From NIOZ-UU35 sp964344175 (GTDB taxonomy: Bacteria; Chloroflexota; Anaerolineae; Anaerolineales; UBA11858), in the NCBI GenBank assembly GCA_964344175.1, contig CAYFMI010000004.1:1-64000 (forward strand): a DNA stretch of 64,000 nt, in the 5' to 3' direction. The notes under the pieces were generated by a model. It was not told the origin of the DNA, did no database searches, and saw only the letters and a list, made by a program, of their open reading frames with translations. Numbering within the stretch: position 1 is the stretch's first letter; the number at the start of each line of letters is the position of its first letter. The position numbers and the translations under genes were made by a program. Below, piece after piece: positions 1-9,347 of the stretch.

Positions 1-1
1 T

Positions 2-772
2 CCTGAAAGGTTATGCTACTCATACCCTTATTTTACTAAATGTCAACAGAACCTAGATCTTTCGCTTCCTGATAGCCAGGGCCGCGATACATTCTTCGAA
101 ATGCAAAAACTATCTCCTGATCTGCCAATTGTTGTACTCACCGGTCTGGATGACGATGAACTGGCTGTTCAACTTGTGCAGAATGGCGTTCAGGATTACC
201 TGGGTAAAGGAGAGCTTAGCAGCACCTTGCTGACGCGATCGATCCGCTATGCTATTGAGCGCCACCAATTGCAAATGAAACTAGAAAATCTGATCCTGGA
301 GGATGAGCTTACCGGTTTGTATAACCGACGCGGTTTTTTTACCCTTGCCGAACAGCAGTTGATTCATGCCCGAAGAACATCTAGAAATCTGCTTCTGGTA
401 TACGCTGATCTCGATGATCTAAAAAAAATCAACGACAACTATGGACACCATGCAGGCGACCATGCCCTACGAGTCGCAGCCGCGATTCTCAAAGATACTT
501 TTCGAGCCTCAGACATCATTGCCCGTATTGGCGGTGATGAGTTTGCAGTGGTGGTTTTAGAAAGTTCTGAAAAAAGTGCCGATACAATAAAAGCGCGAAT
601 TTTACAGGCCCAAGCACATCATAACCAGCACTGCCAATATGATTTTCGAGTCACCCTGGGCGTTGGCATTACCCAGTACAACCCTGATATGCCATCTTCG
701 ATCGATGCATTACTCAGCCAGGCTGATGCGTTAATGTACGAGCAGAAGAATAGCCATCAAGATAGCACATAA
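2..772 (+). CDS. Response regulator with GGDEF diguanylate cyclase domain (5' partial)
   Basis: The frame is open from base 2, so the N-terminus lies outside the window. The visible part holds the end of a receiver domain: the LDLSLPD motif carrying the phospho-acceptor Asp, the VVLTG strand and the conserved Lys of DYLGKGE. A GGDEF domain follows, with an intact GGDEF signature (RIGGDEF, near 525-545) and an RxxD inhibitory site (RASD) five residues before it. It should therefore make cyclic di-GMP from two GTP, with phosphorylation and product feedback as controls. It has no membrane segment and is cytosolic. The gene ends 35 bp before the substrate-binding protein gene and may share its transcript. 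The first ~17 visible residues do not resemble a receiver domain, so a frameshift or edge error near base 50 is possible. Confidence 0.85.
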   Translation, partial: PERLCYSYPYFTKCQQNLDLSLPDSQGRDTFFEMQKLSPDLPIVVLTGLDDDELAVQLVQNGVQDYLGKGELSSTLLTRSIRYAIERHQLQMKLENLILEDELTGLYNRRGFFTLAEQQLIHARRTSRNLLLVYADLDDLKKINDNYGHHAGDHALRVAAAILKDTFRASDIIARIGGDEFAVVVLESSEKSADTIKARILQAQAHHNQHCQYDFRVTLGVGITQYNPDMPSSIDALLSQADALMYEQKNSHQDST

Positions 773-807
773 GTCGCTACAAAGGGAATGAAAAATAGGA
801 GACAGTT

Positions 808-1794
808 ATGAAGAAGAAAATTTTTCTGAGTATCATTGCGTTGTTGGTATTCAATGCGCTGATTATAGCTTGTGGCTCAATGCGGGGTGAGCCAGAACTG
901 GAGCAGATTTCAGTGCGCCTCAAATGGCTGCATCAAGCGCAATTCGCCGGCATTTATATTGCCGATCAGGAAGGATATTACGCCGAAGAGGGCTTGCAAG
1001 TGAAAATAGAGCCTATTGACCTGGAACGTCAAATTACCTATGATTATGTACTCGCTGGCGAACAAGAGTTTGCCATCGGCGCCGCAGAAGAGATGATTAT
1101 TGCTCGAAGTCAGGGTTTGCCAGTCCGTGCTGTGGCGGTGATCTTTCGCATCACGCCTTTGGTGTATTTCCCATCAGATACTTCTGGCATTACTTCTCCG
1201 GCTGATTTTCCGGGAAAAACACTGGCGCTCTCCCCCGGACAGGGCACATTTCTCTACGAAGCGATGATGGGGCAATTAGATATTGACCGCAGTCAGATCC
1301 ACGAAATCGATATGACCGTATGGGGGCTAGATTGCTGGGAAACCGCCGATGTGTGTTCCCATTATGCCACCAATGAAGTGGTGCGCGCTCAACTCAACGG
1401 AGTGAACACAGCGCCGATCTGGCCTCACGAATACGGTGTGCCTTTCTACGGCGATGTGATTTTCACTTCAGATACCCTGATCGAAGAAAACCCTGACCTC
1501 GTAGAACGTTTCGTGCGCGCGACTCTCAAAGGCTGGCAGCGCGCCATCGAAAATCCTGAATTGGCTGCACAGGCAACCCTAACCGTCGCCCCTGAGCAGG
1601 ATTACGATTTTCAGCTCGCCTCTATGATTGCCAGCATTCCATTGATTGATACCGGCGAGGGATCTATTGGTTGGATGGATCCAAATGCCTGGGAGCATAT
1701 GTACGAAATCCTGCTGGCACAAAACATAATTCCCGGCTCAGTCAATCTTGACACTGTTTATACCAATGAATTCATCGAAAAGGCCGATGACTAA
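808..1794 (+). CDS. THI5/NMT1-like substrate-binding lipoprotein
   Basis: This 328-residue protein begins with a lipoprotein signal peptide: a Lys-rich start, a hydrophobic stretch and a lipobox ending at IIACGS. It should be a membrane-anchored protein on the outer face of the cell. The mature part has the NMT1/THI5-type periplasmic-binding fold, seen in VRLKWLHQAQFAGIYIA, the GYYAEEGL motif and a TLALSPGQGT segment. That family binds pyrimidine precursors, sulfonates, nitrate or related small organics; the ligand here cannot be read. AGGAG at 798-802 sets the start. No permease or ATPase is next to it. Instead its end overlaps a sensor kinase gene by 8 bp, which suggests ligand sensing rather than import; this is inference. 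Confidence 0.8.
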   Translation: MKKKIFLSIIALLVFNALIIACGSMRGEPELEQISVRLKWLHQAQFAGIYIADQEGYYAEEGLQVKIEPIDLERQITYDYVLAGEQEFAIGAAEEMIIARSQGLPVRAVAVIFRITPLVYFPSDTSGITSPADFPGKTLALSPGQGTFLYEAMMGQLDIDRSQIHEIDMTVWGLDCWETADVCSHYATNEVVRAQLNGVNTAPIWPHEYGVPFYGDVIFTSDTLIEENPDLVERFVRATLKGWQRAIENPELAAQATLTVAPEQDYDFQLASMIASIPLIDTGEGSIGWMDPNAWEHMYEILLAQNIIPGSVNLDTVYTNEFIEKADD

Positions 1795-4036
1795 AATCCG
1801 TGCCCGAGATTCTATCCGTACTCGTTTATTGATCGCTTTCACAGCCCTTGTAGCCATCCCCGTATTGGTTACCAGCACAGTTTCTGGGATATTAGGAGCG
1901 GAGAGTCTCAAGCAGCGCGCTTTAGATCAATTGGAGTCGGTTGCAGTTCTGAAAGAAGCGGAGGTCACCAACTGGCTGGCAGAATTATACAATGATCTCA
2001 CCCTGGCTATACTGGCGGATGAAAATCAAGCGGCTGCATCTACACTGCTGGGTTCCGACGCGGAGCCAAACCAAGATACATATAGCGGCCTGGAAGAACA
2101 TCTTCAGCGGGTACTGATCAGTTCGCCGCGCTTTCAGGAATTGTTCATTTTGAACTCAAATAATCAAGTAATCCTGTCGACGGACGCTGCCCAGGTTTCG
2201 AAAATTTACAGCGATTGGCATCTCTTTACCGAAGGGGCGCAAGGCCCAGATTATATTCCCCCTTTTTACTCCCCCTCCCTGCAAGCCATGTCGTTGATTG
2301 TAGCGCGCCCTATCCTCAACAAAGAAGGCCAGTTGCTGGGCGCTTTGGCCGGGCGTGCCAGCCTTAATGCCCTGGACGAGATTATGCAAGAATCCAGCGG
2401 GTTGGGGGCGACTGCAGAAACATATCTGATCGGCCTTAACCATGCCATGCTCACTCGCTCACGATTTGAGAATGGAAGTGAAAATACCTTTGTGCGCAGC
2501 GCTGGCGCGTCGGATGCTTTGGCAAACCAGAGCCGCGGCTCAGGCATTTACATAAATTATCGGGGGCAAACTGTGGCAGGCGTTTATCGCTGGTTACCTG
2601 ATCTCCAAATGGCTTTGCTGGCCGAACAAGAGCTTGCCGAACCCTTAGGAGAACTCCTGCAGCCACTAACCATCAATCTGGGTCTAACGACGGTTTTGTT
2701 CGTTGTAGCGATTTTCGTCGGGTCGCTGATCGCTCGCAACATCACCGACCGCCTTATTGGTCTATCTCAAACAGCAGAACAAATCGCAGACGGCAACCTG
2801 GGGTTAGTCGTTGATGTTAAACGACATGATGAAATTGGCGAATTAGCGCTGGTATTCAACAACATGACGGCACAATTAAAAAAGCATCGCGACCATTTGG
2901 AAGAACTAGTGGCCGAACGCACACGGGAAATGCATCGCCTTGTTCAGGCGGTGGAGCAATCCATCGATGGGGTCGCGGTGGCTAATCTTGAAGGTGAGAT
3001 CATTTTTGTCAATCACGCCTGGGCCCAAATGCACGGATATTCCCCCGAGGAGCTAGTTGGTAAACCCTTGAGCATTTTTCACAATCAGAAACAGTTGAGT
3101 GAGGAAGTCATTCCCTTCAACAAACACGTACTATCTCAAGGATCACATCAGGGTGAGATCGGGCATATTGATCGGGAGGGTAGAATCCTTCCGACCTGGA
3201 TGACGACCGCCATTCTCAAGAATCCCGCGGGCGAACCGGTTGGATTCGTAGGTACTGCGCGCGACATTACCGAAAGAAAGGCTGCCGAAAATGAAATTAA
3301 GAAATATGCCGATGAGCTGGCGCGCTCAAACCAGGAACTAGAACAATTTGCGTATGTCGCATCCCATGACTTGCAAGAACCGTTACGCATGGTTTCTAGC
3401 TTTACCCAGATGCTGGCGCGTCAGTATCAGGATCAGTTGGATGCGGATGCTCAGGAGTTCATTACCTATGCTGTGGAAGGCGCTAACCGGATGCAACGCC
3501 TGATTAATGACTTGCTGACCTTCTCGCGCGTACGCACAAGCGGCGAAGTTCTTGAATTGGTTGACATGAATGAGGTTCTTGCTCAAGTGCGCGCAAACTT
3601 AAGCATGGCAATTGAAGAAGAAAATGTGCAAATCGCATACGATGCTTTGCCAGTTGTAATGGGAGATGACAGTCAGCTTGTCCAATTGATGCAAAACCTG
3701 ATCGCGAATGCTATCAAGTTTAAGGCTTCGGAACCTCCACACATCCAAATTGCCGCTACTTTCTCCGAGAAGGGGCAAGAAGAGGGGAAATGGGTTTTCT
3801 CAGTACAAGATAATGGCATTGGCATCGACCCTCAATATGCCGAACGCATTTTTGTTATCTTTCAGCGTCTGCACACCCGGGAAGAATACCCCGGGACCGG
3901 CATTGGTCTGGCCGTCTGCAAGCGCATTGTGGACCGTCATGGTGGGAAAATCTGGCTAGATTCTCAACCTGGCGAAGGGGCTACATTCTTTTTCACCCTG
4001 GCAGCCGGGAGTGATGCCGACGTTCGTAAAACGTAA
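1787..4036 (+). CDS. Membrane sensor histidine kinase (Cache-HAMP-PAS-HisKA-HATPase)
   Basis: I chose the ATG at 1787, which overlaps the previous stop by 8 bp, over an upstream start at 1748, because it places a basic stretch directly before the first membrane helix. The 749-residue protein has TM1 at about 13-35, a large extracytoplasmic Cache-like sensor region to about 295, TM2 at about 298-317, HAMP at about 318-375, PAS at about 390-500, HisKA with the phospho-accepting His near 527 (ASHDLQEP), and an ATPase domain with NAIKFK near 635 and GTGIGLAV near 705. It should autophosphorylate in response to an external ligand. The coupled upstream lipoprotein could present that ligand, and the GGDEF response regulator is a natural, unproven partner. 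Confidence 0.85.
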   Translation: MTKIRARDSIRTRLLIAFTALVAIPVLVTSTVSGILGAESLKQRALDQLESVAVLKEAEVTNWLAELYNDLTLAILADENQAAASTLLGSDAEPNQDTYSGLEEHLQRVLISSPRFQELFILNSNNQVILSTDAAQVSKIYSDWHLFTEGAQGPDYIPPFYSPSLQAMSLIVARPILNKEGQLLGALAGRASLNALDEIMQESSGLGATAETYLIGLNHAMLTRSRFENGSENTFVRSAGASDALANQSRGSGIYINYRGQTVAGVYRWLPDLQMALLAEQELAEPLGELLQPLTINLGLTTVLFVVAIFVGSLIARNITDRLIGLSQTAEQIADGNLGLVVDVKRHDEIGELALVFNNMTAQLKKHRDHLEELVAERTREMHRLVQAVEQSIDGVAVANLEGEIIFVNHAWAQMHGYSPEELVGKPLSIFHNQKQLSEEVIPFNKHVLSQGSHQGEIGHIDREGRILPTWMTTAILKNPAGEPVGFVGTARDITERKAAENEIKKYADELARSNQELEQFAYVASHDLQEPLRMVSSFTQMLARQYQDQLDADAQEFITYAVEGANRMQRLINDLLTFSRVRTSGEVLELVDMNEVLAQVRANLSMAIEEENVQIAYDALPVVMGDDSQLVQLMQNLIANAIKFKASEPPHIQIAATFSEKGQEEGKWVFSVQDNGIGIDPQYAERIFVIFQRLHTREEYPGTGIGLAVCKRIVDRHGGKIWLDSQPGEGATFFFTLAAGSDADVRKT

Positions 4037-4060
4037 CGCCGCCCCAGTTTTCGACAACAA

Positions 4061-4270
4061 TCAAAGCGCCCAGGCAATCATAAATCCCAAAATTCCCAAG
4101 ATCACCCCCAGGTGCAGGAAAACATCATTCTCCGCGAGCCAGCCTCCCCCAGGGATGAGCTGCAAGATGAGGTTGGCAATCACCAGGAGAATGCCCAGCA
4201 AAGGGATCAGGCCTTTGCGGCGCGACAAATAATCCGACAAACTATCCAAAAACCGGTTGAAGCGTTGCAT
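4061..4270 (-). CDS. Small membrane protein downstream of hflX
   Basis: A 69-residue protein with a basic N-terminal segment (about 1-20) and two hydrophobic stretches (about 22-38 and 49-68) separated by a Gly-rich turn (IPGGGW). It is therefore probably a two-helix inner-membrane protein. Its start codon touches the hflX stop, so translation is probably coupled. I do not recognise the family. The convergent histidine kinase gene ends 24 bp away. Coupling, length and the hydrophobic pattern support a real gene, but homologues would be needed to confirm it. Confidence 0.6.
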   Translation of the reverse strand: MQRFNRFLDSLSDYLSRRKGLIPLLGILLVIANLILQLIPGGGWLAENDVFLHLGVILGILGFMIAWAL

Positions 4271-5592
4271 CAGGCTTGCTCCTTGATGAATGCACGGAAT
4301 CGGGCAATCAGCCGCCCAGGAATACGGCCTTGAATCGAGACACCCTGGCTGCTGTGTTCAACGCGCTCGACCTCGCCCTGGGCGTGGAAAAGCGAGATCA
4401 GGCTGCCTTCCTGGTAGGGGAGCAGTACTTCCAGCGGGGTGTACGTCTCGAAAAGTTGTTGCTGAACCGCGCTCAGAAAATCGCCAAGGCCTTCGCGTTG
4501 CAAAGCTGAGATTGCGACAGCGTTGGGGAAGGAATCCATCGCCAGGCGGGCCGCACCGGGATCGTTGAGGCGGTCGATTTTGTTGAGAGCGGTCAGGATG
4601 GGGATGTGCCCGGCCTCGATCTCGCCCAGGGTGTGTAGTACGGCTTCGGCCTGGGCGTGGACGTTGGCATGCGTGATGTCAAGGACGTGCACAAGGAGGT
4701 CGGCCTCGGCGATTTCTTCCAGCGTGGCACGGAAAGCGGCCACCAGCATTGTGGGCAGTTTTTGAATAAAGCCAACTGTGTCGGTGAAAAGTACGGGAGT
4801 TCCATCGGGAAGTTCGACGCGGCGGGTAGTAGGGTCGAGAGTGGCGAAGAGTTGATCGGCCACATAGACATCGGCAGATGCCAGGCTGTTAAGCAAGGTT
4901 GATTTGCCGGCGTTGGTATACCCCACCAAAGCCACAATGGGAATGCGGGAGCGCTTGCGCTGGGCGCGATGGCGCTGACGATGGGCGCGCACTTTGTCGA
5001 GTTCGCCGCGCAAGTGATCGATGCGCCGCCGGATGTCACGACGATCGACCTCGAGCTGGGTTTCACCGGGGCCGCGTAAGCCTACCCCCCCGGCGCTGCC
5101 GGTGCGCCCGCCGCCGCCGCCTGCCTGACGGGCCAGGTGTGTCCAGGCGCGTGTCAGGCGCGGCAAGCGGTATTCATATTGCGCTAATTCAACTTGCAAC
5201 GCGCCCTCGCGGGTGCTGGCGTGCTGGGCGAAAATATCGAGGATCAGGGCTGTACGGTCGAGGATGCGCATCTCCTCCCCAAAGATTTTATCGAGTTCGC
5301 GCTGATGGCGGGGGGATAGTTCGTCATCGAAAATGATGACTTCAGCGTCAAGTTCCTCGGCCAGCAACCGGACTTCATCCACTTTGCCTGCACCGATAAA
5401 CGTCTTGGGGTGCGGTTGATTGCGCCGCTGGGTTTCGGTGCCCACGACTTGCAGTCCGGCTGTTTTTGCCAGCAGGCTGAGTTCTTCCAGTGAGTCGTCC
5501 AGGGATAGGAGGCTCTCTTGATCACGCAGCTCTACGCCTACCAAGAAAGCGCGTTCGCGCGGCGGCTGCGTGGTTATGATTTCTTTTGCCAT
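4270..5592 (-). CDS. hflX: GTPase HflX
   Basis: HflX is a ribosome-associated GTPase that splits or rescues stalled 70S ribosomes under stress. The 440-residue protein has the family's N-terminal domain (about 1-190), including the Gly-rich GGGGGRTGSAG loop and GPGETQLE motif. The GTPase domain follows, with G1 GYTNAGKS at 224-231, G3 DTVGF at 271-275 and a NKID motif near 340. A short C-terminal domain follows. Length and motif order are normal. It overlaps the end of the upstream histidine kinase gene by 19 bp and is coupled to the small membrane protein downstream. All three are probably one transcript. Confidence 0.95.
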   Translation of the reverse strand: MAKEIITTQPPRERAFLVGVELRDQESLLSLDDSLEELSLLAKTAGLQVVGTETQRRNQPHPKTFIGAGKVDEVRLLAEELDAEVIIFDDELSPRHQRELDKIFGEEMRILDRTALILDIFAQHASTREGALQVELAQYEYRLPRLTRAWTHLARQAGGGGGRTGSAGGVGLRGPGETQLEVDRRDIRRRIDHLRGELDKVRAHRQRHRAQRKRSRIPIVALVGYTNAGKSTLLNSLASADVYVADQLFATLDPTTRRVELPDGTPVLFTDTVGFIQKLPTMLVAAFRATLEEIAEADLLVHVLDITHANVHAQAEAVLHTLGEIEAGHIPILTALNKIDRLNDPGAARLAMDSFPNAVAISALQREGLGDFLSAVQQQLFETYTPLEVLLPYQEGSLISLFHAQGEVERVEHSSQGVSIQGRIPGRLIARFRAFIKEQA

Positions 5593-6881
5593 GATGTTCC
5601 GTTTGTTAAAGTCTCTCTCATTTGTTCGACAGAAAATTCTTGTGTATCATCAGGGGATACTTCCCCGCTGATCGGTTGGAAGAGCTTGTTTAGTTTGTCA
5701 TCGGGAGACTCTTTTCGAGCAGGCAATAAGATATGGAAAGTTGAGCCTGGGCAGGCTTCTTCGTCGTAACCTTCTGACTCAACCCAGATGGCCCCACCAT
5801 GCGCCTCGATAATACCTTTTGTAATCGGTAACCCTAAACCGGGGCCGCCGCCTTTAAATTTTGTTTTGCCGCTGGAATGCAGGGCTACATTTCCCAGGCG
5901 GCCAAATTTTTCAAAGATGCGCGGCTGATCGTCGGGGTGAATGCCAATGCCGGTGTCAGAAATGGTTACTTCAATAAACCCAGGGAGACGGCGGCCATCA
6001 ATGGTGATGGCCCCATTATCGGGGGTATATTTTACGGCATTGGTGAGAATATTCCACAGGGCCTGATACAGCCGCTCTGGATCCGCGAAGGTCATTTCAT
6101 TGTAGCCGGAAAATTCTTTGATAACCAGTTGGAGAGAACGGTCTTCAATAGCTGTTGTGATTTCATGCCGGGCAATGCCAATTAGCTGATTTAACCAGAT
6201 CGGCTGATAATTCAACTGCATCATATCGTTGTCGATCAGTGAGACATCAATCATATCGTCAATGATTTCGCGCAAGCGTTGGATGCCATTGCTCACCCCG
6301 GTGAGCATGACTTCAACCTGAGCGCGGGCCTGATCGTCGCGGGGGAAGATATCTAGCAGCATTGAGGTATAGCCTTCAACAAGAGTCAAAGGGGTGCGCA
6401 GTTCATGCGCAGCGACCGAAATGAAATCCGATTTGCTTTTGTCGAGGCGTTCTAGGGTGGTGCGGGCCTGGGTCAGCTCATTGGCAATATGCTGGATGTA
6501 AATATCGGTTTCTTGCTGTGATGAATATTGCAGCGCATGGGTGTGAAGCGGCAGCATGGCGTTAATCAACTCCAGCGCATCTGCGTCGCTCAATGCTTCC
6601 TGAGCAACATGGTTCAACGAAAGCAAGATATGGCTCAATATAGGAGCCAAACTAGCTTCATGCCGCTCTCTCTCACTCTCTGTACGGGCGGCTGTCCACT
6701 GGTCGAGGATTTCGTTCAGCCAGGCCGGGTCACCGCTGATGATGGCTTGCTGCATCAAATCGAAATAGCGCTCAATTTCCTGGCGGAAACTCTCGCGCAC
6801 GCTTTCGCCGCGCGCCAACCGGTGGGCCACCCGGTCGGCCCACCGCTCACGAATTTGATCCATCAATTCTACAACGCGCAT
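5574..6881 (-). CDS. Soluble sensor histidine kinase
   Basis: This 435-residue kinase has no membrane segment. The N-terminal ~130 residues are helical and resemble the uncharacterised sensor part of RsbR-like or stress-type regulators; no PAS or GAF motif is clear. A HisKA domain follows with the phospho-accepting His near 159 (AAHELRTP), then an ATPase domain with N-box NILTNAVKYT, G1 DTGIGI, F-box IFEKFGR and G2 GPGLGLPI. About 45 C-terminal residues after the ATPase domain are unassigned. No response regulator is adjacent, so it is an orphan kinase co-transcribed with hflX. It should respond to a cytoplasmic signal, which I cannot name. Confidence 0.85.
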   Translation of the reverse strand: MRVVELMDQIRERWADRVAHRLARGESVRESFRQEIERYFDLMQQAIISGDPAWLNEILDQWTAARTESERERHEASLAPILSHILLSLNHVAQEALSDADALELINAMLPLHTHALQYSSQQETDIYIQHIANELTQARTTLERLDKSKSDFISVAAHELRTPLTLVEGYTSMLLDIFPRDDQARAQVEVMLTGVSNGIQRLREIIDDMIDVSLIDNDMMQLNYQPIWLNQLIGIARHEITTAIEDRSLQLVIKEFSGYNEMTFADPERLYQALWNILTNAVKYTPDNGAITIDGRRLPGFIEVTISDTGIGIHPDDQPRIFEKFGRLGNVALHSSGKTKFKGGGPGLGLPITKGIIEAHGGAIWVESEGYDEEACPGSTFHILLPARKESPDDKLNKLFQPISGEVSPDDTQEFSVEQMRETLTNGTSWQKKS

Positions 6882-6924
6882 AACGAGTTAAGTGTACGCT
6901 AACTTAGGCCATTTATCAAGAAAA

Positions 6925-7872
6925 CTAACGCTTGCTCTCCAGCCATGCTAGCAGCGTATCCCCGACAATTTGCAAACTTTCGGCGGAAACTTTGTCAAAT
7001 GTGTCGGCAGTAGTATGCCAATAGGGATAATCAAAGTCGATGATGTCTACTGCGGGGATACCGGCTTCCAGAAAGGGTGTGTGATCGTCGAGCATGCGGT
7101 AGCCGGGGATGAGCTGAAAGGTGTCGCTGTAGCCCAAAGCGGCGGCCTGCTCCCAAAGTTCGAGTTGCAGCTTCTTATCCGAAGTGATCTCCATCGGCAA
7201 GTTGAGATCAGCATCCCCAACCATATCCACAATGATGACAGCATCTGGCGCGCCTTCTAAGCCTGCTACAAAGGCCCGCGAGCCGAGGATCCAATCCCAC
7301 CCGGCAATGCGGCCATTATCCTCCGCATCGAAAAACACCAGCCAAATATCGGCTGGATAATCTTGGGGAATGCTGCGCGCCAACTCCATGAGCACCGCCA
7401 CGCCCGAGGCCCCATCGTTGGCTCCCGGGACGGGCTGCGTGTGGTTGGCGCTGTCCGGGTCTTGATCGGCGTAGATGCGAGTATCATAATGGGCGGCAAA
7501 AATATACCAGGGGTGAACGTTGTTTCCGGGTTGAGCAGCCTGCCGTCTTGCGACCAGGTTTTTAATATCATGGCCCATAAATTGCGTTTCCTGAAGTTGC
7601 ACTTGCCACCCCGCCCCAGCAAGCTCAGTCTGCATCCAGGCCAAAATTTGAGTGTGCCCCTCGCTACCGGGAATGCGCGCTCCAAAAGATAGCTGGGTGG
7701 CAATATCTTGTAGGGCGCGCTGTCCATCGAACGCTTCTACTGTCACAGGAATGAAGCTGCCGCAAGCGGTCAGGGAGAGACAAATCAGGGCAAATAAAAA
7801 AATTTTGGTGTGGTTTGTTAATGTAGCAATGTTTTTAAAAGACATCATTGAATGGGTATTGGCTATGCGCAT
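6925..7872 (-). CDS. M28-family zinc peptidase or glutaminyl cyclase-like lipoprotein
   Basis: The product has a lipoprotein signal peptide (hydrophobic run ending SLTACGS), so it is exported and lipid-anchored. The M28 di-zinc site is visible: HYD in AAHYDTR, the bridging Asp in GANDGASG and the acidic pair in FFDAEDNG. A C-terminal His lies in YPYWHTTAD. M28 enzymes are aminopeptidases. The DAEDNG and GSRAF segments also resemble animal-type glutaminyl cyclases, so N-terminal pyroglutamate formation is an alternative. I prefer the ATG at 7872 over the GTG just before it; starts at 7848 or 7845 are also possible. It lies 44 bp from trmFO on the same strand. Confidence 0.8.
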   Translation of the reverse strand: MRIANTHSMMSFKNIATLTNHTKIFLFALICLSLTACGSFIPVTVEAFDGQRALQDIATQLSFGARIPGSEGHTQILAWMQTELAGAGWQVQLQETQFMGHDIKNLVARRQAAQPGNNVHPWYIFAAHYDTRIYADQDPDSANHTQPVPGANDGASGVAVLMELARSIPQDYPADIWLVFFDAEDNGRIAGWDWILGSRAFVAGLEGAPDAVIIVDMVGDADLNLPMEITSDKKLQLELWEQAAALGYSDTFQLIPGYRMLDDHTPFLEAGIPAVDIIDFDYPYWHTTADTFDKVSAESLQIVGDTLLAWLESKR

Positions 7873-7916
7873 CACTTTCTGTCACATCAATTAACCGCAC
7901 TGTCTGCGGGGGCTTG

Positions 7917-9278
7917 CTATTGATTTGACAGAAAGTCTTCCAGGGCGCGCCCGGCTCTTTCGGCGTAGGCCTGCATCCGTTGACGCTTGTTGCGCCGCCC
8001 CTTCCCTGCCCCAGCATCCAATGGCGGCAGTATCCCAAAATTGGCCTTCATCGGTTGGAAGTCTGCCGGGCTGGCATGGGTGATGTAGTGACACAATGCG
8101 CCCAACATCGTATCGCGAGGCAATTCCAAAGGGGTCTGCCCTCGCAGGTGTCGGGCCGCATTCCACCCGGCCAACAGCCCGGTGGCTATATTTCCGGCAT
8201 ACCCTTCTACACCGGTGATCTGTCCGGCGAAAAACAAATCTCGTCGGCTGTGAAACTGAAGCGTTGGCTGCAACAAGGTCGGTGCGAAGATAAATGTATT
8301 ACGGTGCATCTGACCGTAGCGGGCAAACTCCGCTTTTTCCAGCCCTGGGATCATTCGAAAGACGCGGCGCTGCTCAGAAAAGGTTAAATTCGTCTGAAAT
8401 CCTACCAGGTTGTATAGCGATCCAGCCAGGTCGTCCTGGCGAAGCTGAACAACTGCATAGGGGCGCTTGCCGGTGCGCGGGTCCACCAAACCGACCGGGC
8501 GCAACGGGCCGAAGGCCAATGTATCCTGCCCGCGTTGCCCCAGGATTTCAACCGGAAGACATCCCTCAAAGAAGGTGTGCATCCCGGCTTTAACGCCACT
8601 CTCCAGGTTTTGCTCAAACGACTTCAAGGCAATCCGCTTGGCAGAGGTCAGGGCATCCACAAAGGCGTAATATTGGGCCTCATCGAATGGGCAGTTGATA
8701 TAGTCGCCGTCCGCTTGCTCGCCGCGCCCATAACGCGAGGCCCGATAAGCCACCTGCATATTGATTGATTCGAGTGTCACGATGGGCGAGATGGCATCGA
8801 AGAAATAAAGATGCTCTTGCCCCGTCAGGGAGGCGATAGCGTCGGAGAGGCGGTTGGATGTTAGCGGGCCAGATGCAATGATGGCTGGGGTATCTGGGAT
8901 CTGGGTTATTTCCCGACGCACAATTTCGACCTGGGGATGCTCCACCAGGCGGGCTGTTACTTGTTGGGCAAAGGCCTGGCGGTCCACCGCCAGCGCACCT
9001 CCGGCGGGAACCGCAGTTTCGTCGGCGCAGCGGATCAGGAGCGAACCCATGCGGCGAAGTTCGTTCTTAAGCACACCAGGGGCGCGATCGGGCAAGTTCG
9101 AACCGAGAGAATTTGAGCATACCAACTCGGCCAAATCGCCGCCGGTATGCGCGCCAGTTTCGAGCTTAGGCCGCATTTCATACAGCCCTACTCGTATACC
9201 TCTTTGGGCGGCCTGCCAGGCTGCTTCACTCCCCGCCAGACCGCCGCCAACAATTATCAGTTCATGCGTAGTCGTCAT
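7917..9278 (-). CDS. trmFO: Folate-dependent tRNA (uracil-54) methyltransferase TrmFO
   Basis: TrmFO makes ribothymidine at position 54 of tRNA using methylene-tetrahydrofolate as carbon donor and FAD as reductant. The protein starts with an FAD-binding Rossmann motif (IIVGGGLAGSEAAW), and contains the family motifs ETGAHTGGDLAELVCSNS, YFFDAISPIV, PFDEAQYYAFVDAL, a CLPVE motif and GVEGYAGNIATGLLAG. I chose the start at 9278 because it puts the Rossmann motif at the expected N-terminal position; an upstream start at 9374 would add 32 residues of unrelated sequence overlapping the rpoN promoter region. The ~453-residue length is normal. It is divergent from rpoN. Confidence 0.95.
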   Translation of the reverse strand: MTTTHELIIVGGGLAGSEAAWQAAQRGIRVGLYEMRPKLETGAHTGGDLAELVCSNSLGSNLPDRAPGVLKNELRRMGSLLIRCADETAVPAGGALAVDRQAFAQQVTARLVEHPQVEIVRREITQIPDTPAIIASGPLTSNRLSDAIASLTGQEHLYFFDAISPIVTLESINMQVAYRASRYGRGEQADGDYINCPFDEAQYYAFVDALTSAKRIALKSFEQNLESGVKAGMHTFFEGCLPVEILGQRGQDTLAFGPLRPVGLVDPRTGKRPYAVVQLRQDDLAGSLYNLVGFQTNLTFSEQRRVFRMIPGLEKAEFARYGQMHRNTFIFAPTLLQPTLQFHSRRDLFFAGQITGVEGYAGNIATGLLAGWNAARHLRGQTPLELPRDTMLGALCHYITHASPADFQPMKANFGILPPLDAGAGKGRRNKRQRMQAYAERAGRALEDFLSNQ

Positions 9279-9347
9279 CAATAGTAGAAAACGGGAATTC
9301 GAAAATCCAATAAGAATCTCAAGTGGCCGTATTGTACCAGGGAAGAT

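Noticed and set aside
4899..5336. 145-residue plus-strand ORF inside hflX
   Set aside because: Antisense to hflX, Arg/Gly/Cys-rich, no motif; a shadow of GC-rich codons.
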